NCBI GenBank assembly: GCA_002310115.1
Contig: DBYI01000020.1
Coordinates: 1 to 52,181 of the forward strand
Length of the DNA: 52,181 bases
Source: Ruminococcus flavefaciens
GTDB lineage: Bacteria > Bacillota > Clostridia > Oscillospirales > Ruminococcaceae
Direction: 5' to 3'
Every line of letters begins with the position of its first letter. Within the stretch, counting starts at the first letter, position 1. The position numbers were made by a program, and so were the translations under genes. Shown here piece by piece: positions 24,326-33,336 of this stretch. The notes below the pieces were generated by a model. It was not told the origin of the DNA, did no database searches, and worked only from the letters and a program-made list of their open reading frames with translations.

Positions 24326-26848
24326 TCATTTCTCCTTTTTATCGAAAAGACTATCGCAGTATACCTGTGCAGTCTTTATTTTCTGACATGATGTGTAGTT
24401 GTAATAGTGGCTGAAAGTAAATGGCTCGCTTGGGCTTCCTTTCCTACGGAAAAGAATGAGATAAAGCGCAAGTGTAAGAGCTGAACAGATGCTTATAATT
24501 ATTCCTGCCTTAAGATATGGTGTTCTGTATCTGAATACTATGGTATTCTGTCCAGAGCCTGCCTTTACAGCCATAAATCCCTCGTTAACACGTTCAATAT
24601 CAGCTTTTATGCCGTTTACCTCAGCGCTCCAGCCGCTGCTGTAGGGGACGCTGAAAAAGACGAGCTGTGGCTGCTGGAGTTCAATTATCGAGCGGAAACT
24701 GTTCCCGTTGTATGAGAAACTTTCAGCGCAGCACTGTTGTTTCTGACGGCAGAAAAACTCATATGTCTTCCGGTTTATGGTTGGATAGTATTCGGAATCA
24801 TATTTAGTAAGTATATCCTTATACTTCTCTGCCTGTTCGTCAGTGAGAACAAGGGACTTTATCATGATGACTTCGCGCTGAATAGCACTTTTAGTTTTTG
24901 CTTCTGTCTGAGTTATATATGAGTCGTAAGCCCACCCCATAGGAATGAAGAGTTTGTTTTCATAAATCTCAAAATTAGCCGTATCTCCCACGTATTCAAA
25001 ACCTGTGAGTTCGTCTGGAATTAAAACGTTGCTGATATCCTCTTCCTCAGGGTCTTTATTAGTATATCTAACCTGTTTGGACGGGACGTTCGAAACAAGG
25101 CTGCTGTAACTGTTACCCTTGGATTTTTCCTTGTAGAAATACTTAACAGATAGGAGTCCTCTCAGACTATAGTGTTGCAAGGACGGTCTTGAAGCAACAT
25201 CACGTCTTATACCGATAAAACTATAAAAGTCCATAATTGATGGTGTAACAACGCTATGAAAGGCTCTTATGGAAGGAAGCCCCCATATCATAGAGGCGTT
25301 TTCAGTGTTGAAGCCTGTATCTGTGCGGAAGAAGCTGTTGCTGCTGACCGTTTCGTATACTTCGTCATCATAATCTATGAATGAGTCGATATAGTGCTCC
25401 GCGGAGCTGACGCTGCTTGCAGCATAGAGTGTTGTAGTGAACATACATATTATGGACGCAGCAGACGTTACAAATACCATAAACGCTGTGCTGAGCGTAC
25501 CTTTTTTCTTTCTTTGCAGTATATGATATGCACAGATGAGAAAAACTGCTGCAACAGCTGTAGTTGCCCAGAAATATGGGATATCCTCAGGCATTGAGAA
25601 TAGCTTAGGCTTTTCGCCGCTTTCCGGTTTTCGCGGAAGTATGCCAACAAGCGTGAAAAAAGCAAGGACTGCAGCACTGACTTTAAGGCCAATGAAGCCG
25701 TCTGAGGATTCGTCATCAATAGTATGAGCGGTCATCATTGCCATTATAAGAATAGGCATGTAGAACCACCGCGCGTAATAGTATGAGTTGAGAGCCTGAA
25801 ACAGGCTGTTCAGCACAGGCACAAATGAGAATAATATGCATATCGCTATAAGTTTTACAGCCCAGTGCTTTTTTCGAAGGTGAATGAATGATATCACGCC
25901 TGTCATTGAGAATAAAGGAAGATATCCTCCTATTGAAGCCCACATTTCGTAATTCTGACTGAAAAGTATTGGATATCCCGGAGGATCACAGGGCATGAAG
26001 AAACTCTGAATAATGTGCGGTATTAGAGTTCTGTCGGCGTAGGATATCATATCCGTTCCGTAAAGCCGCTCGTTTAATCTGAAATTCCCCATGAGAGCCA
26101 TTGCAGAAGGGAGAAGTATGAAAGCAGCAAGGAGAGTTCCAAGAATGGCTTCGATGACAAGCGGCAGAAATCTTCGCCATGTAATACGGAAATCAGGACT
26201 TTTGAATCGGCAGAGGCAGTAAATAACAAGAAAAACTGCCTGACCAGCAAAGAAATAGTAGTTTATACACGCCATAAGCGCTGTTATCAGTGCAAAAGAG
26301 CCTCTGCGGTGGTTGTTTACGCACTCCTCCAGCGCTATGAGCATGATTGGAAAAAATGCGGTAACGTCCTGGAAATGGTTGAAAAACACGTTGTATATCT
26401 GGAAACCAGAAAATGAGTAAAGCAGAGCTCCAGTCAGAGCGGCGTTGCTGCCACGGACAAAACGGCGTATATAGGCATAGGCGGTAAGGCTTGCAGTTCC
26501 GTGCTTTATGGCAAGTACCACCGGCATTGCATACAGCATTAGCCTTCTTGGAAGAAGGGCTGTAATCCAGAAAAACGGACTGCCGAAGAGGTAAAACGAA
26601 TAAGATGTCATAAAGTCGGAGCCAAGGTCGGTAAGCCAGTTCCAGCCTAACTGTCCGCTACGTACTGTTGTGTTTGCAAGGCAGTAAAATGGTATCTGCT
26701 GTGCATTGTAGTCACCGTAATATATAAAATACCCGTGCTCTGTCAGCATCATTGGAATCAGCGAGAACAGCATAGTTCCGAAGCCTATGAGGAATGCTGT
26801 CAGGTATTTTTCTTTTGTACAGCTCCGTGTCATGAAGCTCCTTTTCAC
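24326..26848 (-). CDS. YfhO-family polytopic membrane protein
   Basis: This is a large protein (about 840 aa) with 12 or more hydrophobic helices and the YfhO N-terminal block YYGDYNAQQIPFYCLANTTVR and LGSDFMTSYSFYLFGSPFFW. An extracytoplasmic C-terminal region precedes a last helix. YfhO proteins are GT-C-like and are linked to glycosylation of wall polymers or lipids in Bacillus; the substrate here is unknown. Start choice: GTG 26848, 9 nt after AAAGGAG, or ATG 26833, itself preceded by AAAGGAG. It is followed directly by the NudF-like gene. Confidence 0.8.
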   Translation of the reverse strand: MKRSFMTRSCTKEKYLTAFLIGFGTMLFSLIPMMLTEHGYFIYYGDYNAQQIPFYCLANTTVRSGQLGWNWLTDLGSDFMTSYSFYLFGSPFFWITALLPRRLMLYAMPVVLAIKHGTASLTAYAYIRRFVRGSNAALTGALLYSFSGFQIYNVFFNHFQDVTAFFPIMLIALEECVNNHRRGSFALITALMACINYYFFAGQAVFLVIYCLCRFKSPDFRITWRRFLPLVIEAILGTLLAAFILLPSAMALMGNFRLNERLYGTDMISYADRTLIPHIIQSFFMPCDPPGYPILFSQNYEMWASIGGYLPLFSMTGVISFIHLRKKHWAVKLIAICILFSFVPVLNSLFQALNSYYYARWFYMPILIMAMMTAHTIDDESSDGFIGLKVSAAVLAFFTLVGILPRKPESGEKPKLFSMPEDIPYFWATTAVAAVFLICAYHILQRKKKGTLSTAFMVFVTSAASIICMFTTTLYAASSVSSAEHYIDSFIDYDDEVYETVSSNSFFRTDTGFNTENASMIWGLPSIRAFHSVVTPSIMDFYSFIGIRRDVASRPSLQHYSLRGLLSVKYFYKEKSKGNSYSSLVSNVPSKQVRYTNKDPEEEDISNVLIPDELTGFEYVGDTANFEIYENKLFIPMGWAYDSYITQTEAKTKSAIQREVIMIKSLVLTDEQAEKYKDILTKYDSEYYPTINRKTYEFFCRQKQQCCAESFSYNGNSFRSIIELQQPQLVFFSVPYSSGWSAEVNGIKADIERVNEGFMAVKAGSGQNTIVFRYRTPYLKAGIIISICSALTLALYLILFRRKGSPSEPFTFSHYYNYTSCQKIKTAQVYCDSLFDKKEK

Positions 26849-26984
26849 AGTAGTGTTCTCCTTTAAAAATAGATATACATATGAATTATAACACAATCGG
26901 CTTTGAAATGCAACAAAAAACGAATATATTTTCGATTATGTGGTTGTAGCGCGGAATATTTACTATATAAATATAGTATATTTG

Positions 26985-27013
26985 TTGACTTTAATTACAT
27001 TATATGGTAAAAT
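26985..27013 (+). promoter_or_regulatory. Promoter of the cohesin-dockerin gene
   Basis: TTGACT (26985-26990), a 17-bp spacer and TAAAAT (27008-27013) give a long leader of about 100 nt before the start codon at 27118. Confidence 0.75.
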
Positions 27014-27117
27014 ATATACAGATTTTTCGTTTGATTCAGTGTATCATTGCAAATACGTGGGTATGCTGTATTCAAGGAGTTATCTATATTTTTAACAAAT
27101 AAAAGGAGAAATGAACT

Positions 27118-28494
27118 ATGAACAATTTTATAAAACGTGTTTGCAGTGCTTTTTTATCGCTTCAGCTCGTTGCATGTGCATCGGCATTACCGGTGATTGC
27201 TGCAGAAAAGACATTAGGTTCCACTTATGAAATTAATGATGTTGATCCACAGGATTCAGAAATCAAGCCTACAATTTCGCTTTCACAGATTCAAGGAACA
27301 GCGGGCTCTGTCGTTTCAGTTGAGCTTTCAGTCAGCGGTGCTGAAAAAAAATATTCCAACACATCATTCCATATTCAGTATGACACAAGACTTAAGCTTG
27401 TAGAAAGAGACTATGAGTATGCAGAAAAAGGTGATGCAGGTAAAAAATTAAGCTATACACAAGAAAGAGTCGGAGAGAACGAAATACTTTTAACAACTGA
27501 TGCTAGTGCTGATGTAGGCAGAGACGGTGTTTTGTGGATAATGGATTTCATGATTCCTGCAGATGCTAAGATGGGAGATGTATTCCCTGTTTGCATTAAT
27601 TATACCCCCGATGACCATTTCACAAATTATGAAAACGATGAAACTGGAAAGCTTATGGAAGCATGGGTATTCACAAACGGTATAGAACAGGGTGCTATTT
27701 ATGCAAATTGCGAAACCATATCAAACATTACAACAACTACCACAACAACTACCACAACAACTACTACAACAACTACTACCACTACTACAATAACAACAGC
27801 TGAAGATCCTGAATACGTAAAGCCTCAGCTTTCGCTTTCAAAGGTTCAAGCTGCTGCGAAGGGCGGTTCTGTAGTAAGTGTTGAACTCAGCGTCAGCGGT
27901 GCAGACAAAGAATATGTAAATACTTGTTTGTTTGTGAAATATGATCAAAGACTTGAGCTTGTTGACGGAGAGGCTAAAATAGGACCTGCAGGTGAAGATC
28001 TTGCTTCTGGACAAGCGATGTGTGAAGAACCTTCCAATGAGATTGTTCTTGTTACAGCGGGGCGTGGTAATGATGGAAGAGACGGTGTTCTGTGGACACT
28101 TGATTTCAAACTTCCTTCTGATGTTAAACCCGGAGATAAATTCGAAATAGGGTTCGATGTTGATACTATGTCAATGAATTGTATTGAGAACATTGAATTT
28201 GATGAAAGTTCATATTTAATGGCTGAATGGGCTAAAGAACATGTTGAAAACGGTTATATCGAAATAACTGATGAAATTGTAATAGAAGAAGAGCCTGTTT
28301 ACACAGTCGGTGACATAAATGGTGACGGTGAAATAAACACAGCTGACTTAGTGTTGCTATTTTCTGTAATGACAAATCCGGGCAAATTTACTGAAGCTCA
28401 GAGAACTGCAGCAGATATAAACTGTGACGGAAAGGTAAACCTCACAGATTATGTATTTCTTCTTATTTATGATATAATGCGCAGATTCTTATAA
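27118..28494 (+). CDS. Secreted two-cohesin, one-dockerin scaffoldin-like protein
   Basis: The 458-aa protein has a signal peptide (1 to about 29), a first cohesin-like domain (about 51-198), a linker dominated by about 20 consecutive Thr (204-228), a second cohesin-like domain (about 236-386) and a C-terminal type-I-like dockerin (396-456). The two cohesins share SVVSVELSVSGA, the segment YD-x-RL-x-LV and the block RDGVLW. The dockerin has two calcium loops: DINGDGEINTAD (399-410) and DINCDGKVNLTD (433-444). By analogy with ruminococcal cellulosomes it would bind dockerin enzymes through its cohesins and plug into another scaffoldin through its dockerin. There is no catalytic domain and no sorting signal. 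It is monocistronic and has no cellulosome neighbours. Confidence 0.88.
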   Translation: MNNFIKRVCSAFLSLQLVACASALPVIAAEKTLGSTYEINDVDPQDSEIKPTISLSQIQGTAGSVVSVELSVSGAEKKYSNTSFHIQYDTRLKLVERDYEYAEKGDAGKKLSYTQERVGENEILLTTDASADVGRDGVLWIMDFMIPADAKMGDVFPVCINYTPDDHFTNYENDETGKLMEAWVFTNGIEQGAIYANCETISNITTTTTTTTTTTTTTTTTTTTITTAEDPEYVKPQLSLSKVQAAAKGGSVVSVELSVSGADKEYVNTCLFVKYDQRLELVDGEAKIGPAGEDLASGQAMCEEPSNEIVLVTAGRGNDGRDGVLWTLDFKLPSDVKPGDKFEIGFDVDTMSMNCIENIEFDESSYLMAEWAKEHVENGYIEITDEIVIEEEPVYTVGDINGDGEINTADLVLLFSVMTNPGKFTEAQRTAADINCDGKVNLTDYVFLLIYDIMRRFL

Positions 28495-28520
28495 TTTTGC
28501 CGTAAATAGTTATTTTTCGG

Positions 28521-28547
28521 AATGCTCCCTGGAAAGGGAGCATTTTT
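28521..28547 (+). terminator. Terminator of the cohesin-dockerin gene
   Basis: A 10-bp perfect stem (AATGCTCCCT with AGGGAGCATT) and a 4-nt loop are followed by a short T-run. Confidence 0.85.
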
Positions 28548-28562
28548 GTCATTTCCCACCGG

Positions 28563-28591
28563 TTGCTTTTTTTTAGCATATGTGGTATAAT
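28563..28591 (+). promoter_or_regulatory. Promoter of the desulfurase-thiI-cinA-sortase operon
   Basis: TTGCTT (28563-28568), a 17-bp spacer and TATAAT (28586-28591) start about 20 bp after the preceding terminator. No other convincing promoter is seen before 35.9 kb. Confidence 0.75.
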
Positions 28592-28622
28592 AAAAAGAAT
28601 GTTTATGACAAAGGAATTGATA

Positions 28623-29759
28623 GTGAAAATGGAAGTATATCTTGACAATGCGGCGACTACAAAGCCTTGTTCAGAAGCTGTTGCGGCAGCTGTGGAAGCT
28701 ATGACTGAAAAATACGGTAATCCTTCTTCGCTTCACCGTTCAGGACTGAATGCGCAGCTTCTCGTTGATGATACGAGAAAGGCTTTAGCTTCAGCAATCG
28801 GCGCAGAAAGCGAGAATATATACTTTACATCCGGAGCTACCGAGAGTAATAACCTTGCACTCCGCGGAGCCTCGGCTGCTTATGGCAGAAAAAGGAAAAA
28901 AATCGTCATTTCAGCTGTTGAACATGCTTCTGTTGAGGAAACTGCCACAGATCTTGAAAGAAACGGATTTGAAATCGTGAGAGTTTCTCCACGTGAAGAC
29001 GGAAGGTATTATGCGGCGGATTTTGTTAATGCCTGCGGAGATGATACATGTCTCGTCAGCATGATGTATGTAAATAACGAAACGGGATACATTCTTCCTG
29101 TTAAAGAGACTTTTTCGGCGTTAAAACGCAAATATCCAGATATCGTCACCCATACGGATTGTGTTCAGGCCTTTATGAAGTTGCCTGTTAAGGTGAATGC
29201 TCTTTGTGCAGATCTTATTTCATTGAGTGGTCACAAGATACATGGAGGCAAGGGTGTGGGAGCACTATATATCAGAAAAGGGATCCGTGTACTTCCTGTA
29301 GTCACGGGCGGTAAACAAGAAAAGGGAATTCGTTCAGGTACTGAGGGTGTTCCTATGATAGCGGCTTTCGGTGCTGCTGTAAAGAAGCTTTCTCCTACTA
29401 TTTCAGAACGATATGAGAAGGTTATGGCACTGAAGTCATATCTTCTCGCAAAGCTTGGCAGTATTGATGGGGTTGTTATCAACTCTCCCGAAGACGGTTC
29501 ACCATATGTGGTGAATATTTCGGCAGAAGGCAAACGCTCGGAGATAATGCTTCACTTTCTTGAAAGTAAAGAGATATATGTCTCAAGCGGGTCTGCATGT
29601 TCAAAAGGACAGCAGAGTGGTGTTCTCGGACAGTTCGGCATTAAAGACAAGCTTGCAGACAGCGCACTTCGTATTAGCATGACTGCTGAAACTAAAGAAG
29701 CGGAGCTTGATATCTTCTGCGAGGCTCTTAGTGAGGGCATGGGAAAGTTGAGAGGATAA
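28623..29759 (+). CDS. Cysteine desulfurase (NifS/IscS family, ThiI partner)
   Basis: This PLP enzyme removes sulfur from cysteine as a persulfide. N-terminal VYLDNAATTKP, the internal HTDCVQAF, the PLP Lys in SGHKIHGGKG and the sulfur-carrying Cys in SSGSACSKG are all present. The compact Cys loop is that of the group I desulfurases. It sits directly upstream of thiI, as nifZ does in Bacillus, which suggests it feeds sulfur to ThiI for 4-thiouridine in tRNA. The start is taken as GTG 28623, 6 nt after AAGGAA; ATG 28629 is the alternative. Confidence 0.9.
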   Translation: MKMEVYLDNAATTKPCSEAVAAAVEAMTEKYGNPSSLHRSGLNAQLLVDDTRKALASAIGAESENIYFTSGATESNNLALRGASAAYGRKRKKIVISAVEHASVEETATDLERNGFEIVRVSPREDGRYYAADFVNACGDDTCLVSMMYVNNETGYILPVKETFSALKRKYPDIVTHTDCVQAFMKLPVKVNALCADLISLSGHKIHGGKGVGALYIRKGIRVLPVVTGGKQEKGIRSGTEGVPMIAAFGAAVKKLSPTISERYEKVMALKSYLLAKLGSIDGVVINSPEDGSPYVVNISAEGKRSEIMLHFLESKEIYVSSGSACSKGQQSGVLGQFGIKDKLADSALRISMTAETKEAELDIFCEALSEGMGKLRG

Positions 29760-29793
29760 CAGCTTATATATATAATAGTATAGGAGATCAGAT

Positions 29794-30972
29794 ATGAAAG
29801 AATTGATACTTGTTAAATACGGCGAAATGGCACTCAAGGGTCTTAACAAAAAGACATTTGAGGATATGCTCATAAAGAACATAAAACGCAGACTGAAACC
29901 TCTCGGTCACTTTCAGATGACCAGTGCTCAGTCCACTACATATATAACTCCGCTTGATGAAAACATCGATCTTGGTGAGGTAGCAGACAGAGTTGGCAAG
30001 ATATTCGGTATCGCTACATATTGTCGCGCTTGCGTATGCGAAAAGGACTTTGAGGACATATGCAACAAGAGCTATGACTACCTTGAGGAGGTCCTAAGCT
30101 GTGCAAAGACCTTCAAAGTCAACGCCAAGCGCTCCGATAAGGCATTCCCGATGAAGTCTCCTGAGATATGTATGGAACTCGGCGGAAAGCTGCTGGATAA
30201 GTTCCCGCATCTTTCCGTTGATGTGAAAAATCCTGAAGTAACGGTAACTGTAGAGATACGTGACGAGAATGCTTTCGTTCACGCTGAGAATATCAAGGGT
30301 GCAGGCGGACTTCCTGTTGGAAGCAGTGGCAAGGCAATGCTTCTGCTGTCAGGAGGTATTGACAGTCCTGTTGCGGGCTATATGATGGCAAAACGTGGAA
30401 TTCACATTGCTGCAATTCACTATGTGAGCCCACCGTACACATCTGATCGTGCACAGCTCAAGGTTGAGCAACTTTGTCAGAAGCTCACGGATTACTGCGG
30501 TGGTATTGCATTTTACTGTGTTCCGTTTACCGAACTACAGGAAGCTATAAAGGATCATTGTCCTGAAGAGTTCTTTACTATTATCATGAGAAGGCTCATG
30601 ATGGAGATAGCTCAGCGTATTGCTGAAAAGGACAACTGCCTTGCACTTATAACTGGTGAGAGTGTCGGACAGGTAGCAAGTCAGACAATGGCGGCTATGG
30701 TATGCACGGATGCAGCGTGCCGTATACCTGTTTTCCGTCCATGTGTCGGAATGGACAAGACTGAGATAATCGAAATCGCACGTAAAATAGATACATTCGA
30801 CACATCAGTGCTCCCATATGAGGACTGCTGTACTGTGTTTACACCACGTCATCCAAAGGTAAGACCTGTGCTCAGTGATGTGGAAAAAGCTCAGAATAGT
30901 TTTGATTTCGAGCCCTTGATACAGAAAGCAGTTGAGGGAACTGTAATGAAGACCTTCAATTACGGAGATTAA
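29794..30972 (+). CDS. thiI: tRNA 4-thiouridine synthase ThiI
   Basis: The 392-aa protein has an N-terminal ferredoxin-like/THUMP region (about 1-165) and an adenylating PP-loop domain with LLLSGGIDSPVAGYMM (about 184-199). It also contains TGESVGQVASQTM and CVGMDKTEI, as in ThiI. It thiolates U8 of tRNA. It ends near residue 392 with no rhodanese domain, like the Bacillus form, which takes sulfur directly from its partner desulfurase. That partner is the gene just upstream. Confidence 0.95.
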   Translation: MKELILVKYGEMALKGLNKKTFEDMLIKNIKRRLKPLGHFQMTSAQSTTYITPLDENIDLGEVADRVGKIFGIATYCRACVCEKDFEDICNKSYDYLEEVLSCAKTFKVNAKRSDKAFPMKSPEICMELGGKLLDKFPHLSVDVKNPEVTVTVEIRDENAFVHAENIKGAGGLPVGSSGKAMLLLSGGIDSPVAGYMMAKRGIHIAAIHYVSPPYTSDRAQLKVEQLCQKLTDYCGGIAFYCVPFTELQEAIKDHCPEEFFTIIMRRLMMEIAQRIAEKDNCLALITGESVGQVASQTMAAMVCTDAACRIPVFRPCVGMDKTEIIEIARKIDTFDTSVLPYEDCCTVFTPRHPKVRPVLSDVEKAQNSFDFEPLIQKAVEGTVMKTFNYGD

Positions 30973-31042
30973 ATTTTGAGTTTTTCACAAATTAATCACA
31001 TCATTTTTGTGAGATATTAACTAAAGCAAGGACGGCGATTTA

Positions 31043-31579
31043 GTGGTAAGCGTTAAATTTTCTGAAACTGATACCGATAAACTTGACAAAACAGTTGAAA
31101 ATGTTGTAAAATTATTAGAACGAAAAAGTCTGACCATTGCTACAGCGGAGAGCTGTACAGGAGGACTTCTTTCAGAGCTTATAACATCAGTATCGGGCGC
31201 ATCTGCGGTGTTTGAGCTTGGAATATGTACTTATTCTGAGCGAATCAAGACCGAATTTCTGGGAGTTCCTGCCGAAACAATTCGGGCTTTCGGTGTTGTG
31301 AGCGAACAGACGGCATTGAGTATGGTCAGAGGGCTGAAAAAGCGCTCTGGGGCGGATGTGTGCGTTTCCGTGACGGGTATTGCAGGTCCATCGGGCGGAA
31401 CTGCTGATACTCCCGTGGGAACGGTATATATCGGTTTCGATATTTGCGGCAGAGAATTTGTTAAACTGCCGGAGCTATGTAAGCTCAGCGACATGAGCAG
31501 GGCGAATATAAGAAAATGTGCCGCTGCTTATGCCTTTGAAATTGTCGAAAAAATGCTGATGGAGGAGATTACAGACTGA
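31043..31579 (+). CDS. CinA C-terminal family protein, nicotinamide-nucleotide amidase (PncC-like)
   Basis: The 178-residue protein is the stand-alone C-terminal domain of CinA. Visible motifs are ATAESCTGGLLSELIT with the catalytic Ser region, TYSERIKTEFLGVP, and VSVTGIAGPSGGTADTPVGTVYIG. This domain deamidates NMN to nicotinate mononucleotide in NAD recycling. The start is GTG 31043 after AAGGA. Its stop overlaps the ATG of the following sortase gene, so the two are coupled although their functions are unrelated. Confidence 0.9.
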   Translation: MVSVKFSETDTDKLDKTVENVVKLLERKSLTIATAESCTGGLLSELITSVSGASAVFELGICTYSERIKTEFLGVPAETIRAFGVVSEQTALSMVRGLKKRSGADVCVSVTGIAGPSGGTADTPVGTVYIGFDICGREFVKLPELCKLSDMSRANIRKCAAAYAFEIVEKMLMEEITD

Positions 31580-33330
31580 TGAGCGACAAATTCAATGAAG
31601 AAAGCTCAGAGGCTCAGCGCAGAGCTGAAAAAATAAAAGCAATCAGAAGGTCTATACACAGTGAAGCAGAAGTTGCTCCTACGACCTACGATAATAGAAA
31701 CGAAACAGAACGCACGGAGAGCATATCTGACCGCATTATGAGAGCCAAGGAAAAGAAAATGGCTACTGCAGCGGACATTATCGAAGAGCTCGACGCTGCT
31801 ATCGCTTATGAAAAGGCTGCTGCTGAAAGAATGGCTGCGGAAGCAGCCAAAGCTGCAGAGAAGGCTTCTGAAGAGTCTTCTCCTGATATATCCGATCTGC
31901 TTGATGGACTTGAGACACCCGCACATGAGGAACTAAAGGAGATAGCAGATGAGATCGCAGGCGACTTTACCGAAGTTGACAATACTGTTACTGATAAGGT
32001 GGAAGATTTTACAGAAGTATCCGATGAAGAAGAGGAAATTGACCTTGAAGAGGTCTTTTCAGTAAAGCCTGATGAAGAATTGGAAGCAACAAAGGTGCTT
32101 CCGGATGAAGCTATTGTAAAAGCGTCAAGAGAAGAAAACTTTCAGCATACAAGAAGAGAGTTTGCTGCAGAAAATGATTCAACTGTCGAAAATATATTAA
32201 CGGCAGAGCGTGGCAGAAACGAGGCACAGCACAGGGAGTATGCTCCTGAAGCTATAGGAACTTATGGTGAAGAAGCTGTGTCACCTGATAAAAAGAAGAA
32301 ACACAAGAAACACAAGAAAAAGAGTTTTAAACAGCGACTTATCGACCTTGTTCCTCGTAAGGGAGACAGCGTCGGCGAGTGCATAAGAAAAGTTGTATTT
32401 CTGTGCTCAGTAATTGCAATAGTTGTCTGCGGGTATATGGTGGGCGATTATTACTATGACCTTTGGTCAAGCAAGAACAAAACTGAGAAGATTATGGAGA
32501 TATACGATACTGCAACTGAAAAGAAAGTATCTCCTGTTAAAAATGAGGAAGATAAAAGGAAAAAGTATACTTTGCTCGAGGGGGCTCGCAAACTTCTTGA
32601 GATAAATCCTGATATCGTTGGAGTAATAAGCATACCTGACACTCCAGTGAATAATCCTGTTTTACAGGCTGAAGACAATATTAAGTATCTCACGAGAAAG
32701 TATGACCTCACTGATAATGTTGCAGGAGAGTTATTCCTTGATTACAGAAATTCCTTTGATAAAGTGGACGAAGACGGTTATCTCAAGTGTCCAAATTCTG
32801 ATAATCTAGTAATTTACGGACACAATATGTATGATGACCAGATGTTCGGCTGCCTAAAGTATTATTACAGAAATGAGGAGTATTACGGACTTCATCCTAT
32901 TATAAACCTCAGTTCCAATTACGAAAACTATCAGTATAAGATATTTGCATTTTTCATACTCGACGCTAACGATGATACCGATACAAAGTTTGAATGCTGG
33001 AACTATCTCAACTTTGACAGTGAAGACGATTTCTACGATTTCGTTAATGAGGCAAAGAAAAGAACTATCCGCACAAATGATGTTGACGTTAAGTATGGAG
33101 ATCCTTTGCTTACACTTTCTACCTGTAACGTCATTTTCCCAGATGAAAGGGGCCGTCTTATGATACTTGCAAGACAGGTAAGAGACGGTGAAGATCCGCT
33201 CAAGGGTACTCAGGATAGTCAGCCGAATCCGAATATAAAGTGGCCGACGATCTATTATCAGGATCATCCCAACGAGCATTATGATCCTGATGCAGAATTT
33301 GTTCCTTATGATCCAAAGGGAGGAAAGTGA
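31579..33330 (+). CDS. Class B sortase with long acidic cytoplasmic N-terminal region
   Basis: The C-terminal domain (about 335-560) is a class B sortase: His415 in IYGHNMYDD, Cys516 in LSTCN and Arg526 form the catalytic triad. It would cleave a sorting motif and attach a protein to the wall or form a pilin bond. The single TM helix is at about 272-293, so the 270 residues before it face the cytoplasm. That part is Glu/Ala-rich and probably coiled, with a Lys/His cluster (KKKHKKHKKKS) just ahead of the membrane. Typical class B sortases have only a short N-terminal tail. It is followed after 6 bp by a second sortase. Confidence 0.88.
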   Translation: MSDKFNEESSEAQRRAEKIKAIRRSIHSEAEVAPTTYDNRNETERTESISDRIMRAKEKKMATAADIIEELDAAIAYEKAAAERMAAEAAKAAEKASEESSPDISDLLDGLETPAHEELKEIADEIAGDFTEVDNTVTDKVEDFTEVSDEEEEIDLEEVFSVKPDEELEATKVLPDEAIVKASREENFQHTRREFAAENDSTVENILTAERGRNEAQHREYAPEAIGTYGEEAVSPDKKKKHKKHKKKSFKQRLIDLVPRKGDSVGECIRKVVFLCSVIAIVVCGYMVGDYYYDLWSSKNKTEKIMEIYDTATEKKVSPVKNEEDKRKKYTLLEGARKLLEINPDIVGVISIPDTPVNNPVLQAEDNIKYLTRKYDLTDNVAGELFLDYRNSFDKVDEDGYLKCPNSDNLVIYGHNMYDDQMFGCLKYYYRNEEYYGLHPIINLSSNYENYQYKIFAFFILDANDDTDTKFECWNYLNFDSEDDFYDFVNEAKKRTIRTNDVDVKYGDPLLTLSTCNVIFPDERGRLMILARQVRDGEDPLKGTQDSQPNPNIKWPTIYYQDHPNEHYDPDAEFVPYDPKGGK

Positions 33331-33336
33331 TAAGCT

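Noticed and set aside
27725..27805. ACN triplet repeat tract that looks like a microsatellite
   Set aside because: It encodes the in-frame poly-Thr linker between the two cohesin-like domains. The codons ACA, ACT and ACC are mixed, so it is explained as protein linker rather than an independent repeat element.
30985..31012. TCACAAA / TTTGTGA dyad between thiI and cinA
   Set aside because: The stem is only 7 bp with a 14-nt loop and no T-tract after it. It does not support a terminator, so the operon is treated as continuous.
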